Assembly (NCBI GenBank): GCA_003450735.1
Contig: DMEZ01000053.1
Span: forward strand, 1 to 32,448
Direction of reading: 5' to 3'
DNA from: Elusimicrobiota bacterium
Lineage (GTDB): Bacteria; Elusimicrobiota; Elusimicrobia; UBA1565
Length of the DNA stretch: 32,448 bases
The position numbers were made by a program, and so were the translations under genes. Under the pieces are notes generated by a model. The model saw nothing but the letters and a program-made list of their open reading frames with translations, was not told the DNA's origin and ran no database searches. This document shows positions 31,397 through 32,448 of this stretch, piece by piece (positions within the stretch are counted from its first letter, which is position 1; every line of letters starts with the position of its first letter).

Positions 31397-32448
31397 ATGA
31401 AGCGGACCCTCGCCGCCCTGCTCGCCGCCCTCCTCCTGCCCGCGCTGGCCTCGGGCACGGGGGTGATGTCCTTCGACAAGGACGAGGCCCCGAAGGCCTC
31501 GAAGAAGAAGAAGGGCAAGGCCGCTCCCAAGGCGCCGGAGGAGAAGGGGGACATCCAGATCGGCTCGTTCGCCTCCCCGACGCCTCCGCCCGACCAATTC
31601 ATCCCGCCCGAGCCCTCCAAGGCCCCCATCGCCAAGCCGCTCAAGAGTTCCTCCGGCATCTTCCCGGTGTACCCGGAGGGCGGGCGCTGGCTGGTGGTCG
31701 ACCGCTCCCCCGGCGGCAAGAAGGGCTCGAAGGTCGCGGAGGGGATGGGGCTCCTCATCGTGGGCAGCAAGGGCATCGCCGAGTTCGCGGTCGGCAAGTC
31801 GAGCTGGACCTTCGGCGCGTCCTGCTCGAAGAACCGCCCTTCCCGCACCCTCGCCTGGAAGGTCGCCGGCAGGAAGGCCGCCTTCCTGAAGGTCGGCGCG
31901 CCCATCGTCGCCATCCTGCTCAAGCCCGGCACGGTCTACGACGTCTCCCAGGCGCTCTTCACCCCGCTCAAGAACGAGGTGGGGGAGAGCGTCTACAAGA
32001 AGCTGGACTTCGCCATCCGCAAGACCAACGTCTCGGACCTCAAGGAGGGGGCCTTCCCCATCCTCCCCGACGACCAGGACGGCGCGGCCCTGGCCCGCGA
32101 GGCCGACCCTCTGCGTTTGCAGATGAAGGTCGACTTCGCCTCCCCGGTGCAGGTGAAGGGCCTCAAGGACCCGCTCGTCCTCATCGAGGGGACGCAGGTG
32201 TCGAACTCCTACCGCCGCTGCCTGCGCCTCTTCGAGGACAAGGAGCCCCTCGGCGGCTGCGTCGAGATGCCGCACGTGCTCATGACGGAGACCCGCCAGC
32301 TCGACTTCGTCGCCTACGACCCCAGCCGCGCCGGCTCCCCGTTCGTGTTCGCCTACACGACCGAGGCGCCGCTCTGGGGGCACGAGCGCTGGGGCTTCCA
32401 GGTCAACGCGCAGGGCGCCAAGCTCTTCCTGAGGGACGCGCTCGACCC
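31397..32448 (+). CDS. Uncharacterised secreted protein (partial, 3' end outside window)
   Basis: Not recognised. The frame is open from the ATG at 31397 to the window end, 350 complete codons. The first 20 residues, MKRTLAALLAALLLPALASG, are a clear Sec signal peptide with an ALA-S cleavage site, so the protein is exported. A Lys/Ala/Pro-rich linker follows at about 28-80, including a run of four lysines. Then come alternating hydrophobic segments that look like beta strands (FPVYPEGGRWLVVDRS, EFAVGKSSWTFGASC), with four cysteines in the visible part. No enzyme motif is seen. A TGTTAGAAT box lies 7 bases before the ATG. A long open frame on the opposite strand (31376-32383) is a shadow caused by the high GC content. 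Confidence 0.75.
   Translation, partial: MKRTLAALLAALLLPALASGTGVMSFDKDEAPKASKKKKGKAAPKAPEEKGDIQIGSFASPTPPPDQFIPPEPSKAPIAKPLKSSSGIFPVYPEGGRWLVVDRSPGGKKGSKVAEGMGLLIVGSKGIAEFAVGKSSWTFGASCSKNRPSRTLAWKVAGRKAAFLKVGAPIVAILLKPGTVYDVSQALFTPLKNEVGESVYKKLDFAIRKTNVSDLKEGAFPILPDDQDGAALAREADPLRLQMKVDFASPVQVKGLKDPLVLIEGTQVSNSYRRCLRLFEDKEPLGGCVEMPHVLMTETRQLDFVAYDPSRAGSPFVFAYTTEAPLWGHERWGFQVNAQGAKLFLRDALD

Noticed and set aside
31376..32383. 335-residue minus-strand frame at the right end
   Set aside because: The plus-strand frame from 31397 has a perfect signal peptide and a TAGAAT box. The reverse product is repetitive Glu/Gly/Leu/Arg sequence.
1..32448. Search by eye for CRISPR arrays, tRNA, rRNA, IS elements and transposase genes
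   Set aside because: No regularly spaced repeats, no cloverleaf-like or rRNA sequence, and no transposase or integrase motif were seen, so the transfer origin of the low-GC block rests on composition only.

Overview
The window reads as part of a bacterial surface-glycan (exopolysaccharide or O-antigen type) biosynthesis locus from a Gram-negative-like bacterium, with PAPS-based sulfation as its distinguishing feature. No rRNA, tRNA, CRISPR array or insertion sequence was seen. The taxon cannot be fixed from the sequence. GC-rich flanks and a recurring TAGAAT-like -10 box very close to start codons would suit a candidate-phylum bacterium such as Elusimicrobiota, but that is a low-confidence inference.

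Layout. (1) 1-2804, minus strand: an acyl-modification module made of a FkbH-like HAD protein (cut by the window edge), an acyl carrier protein and a MaoC-SDR fusion. (2) 2915-21955: a block of lower GC carrying the glycan machinery. It holds four large GT-C-like or polymerase-like membrane proteins, an ArnC/DPM-type GT2, two PAPS sulfotransferases, two class I methyltransferases, a MOP-family flippase, an asparagine-synthase-like amidotransferase, an SGNH hydrolase-like protein and three radical SAM proteins (one with a B12-binding domain). Most genes run on the minus strand from 20821 down to 6450. A GT2-sulfotransferase-methyltransferase trio (4096-6446) and one radical SAM gene (20948-21955) run the other way. 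(3) 21990-27721, GC-rich: gmd, a TauE/SafE (TSUP) permease, cysNC, cysD and a DegT-family aminotransferase. (4) 27818-32448, very GC-rich: an uncharacterised tryptophan-rich membrane-anchored protein, an AbiE-like nucleotidyltransferase/antitoxin pair in reversed order behind an AT-rich promoter-operator, and two uncharacterised genes, the last with a signal peptide and cut by the window edge.

How the genes could work together (inference). CysD and CysNC turn sulfate and ATP into APS and then PAPS. The TSUP permease could move the sulfur oxyanion. The two sulfotransferases would put sulfate on the glycan. The GT2 would charge a polyprenyl phosphate with a sugar for the GT-C enzymes, and the flippase would export lipid-linked intermediates. 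Gmd and the DegT aminotransferase could give a GDP-deoxy-aminosugar such as GDP-perosamine. The FkbH/ACP/MaoC-SDR set could provide an acyl group. The amidotransferase, methyltransferases, radical SAM enzymes and SGNH protein look like further tailoring enzymes.

GC contrast was judged from hand counts of sampled 60-base lines, not a full profile. All functional calls rest on motif recognition by eye.
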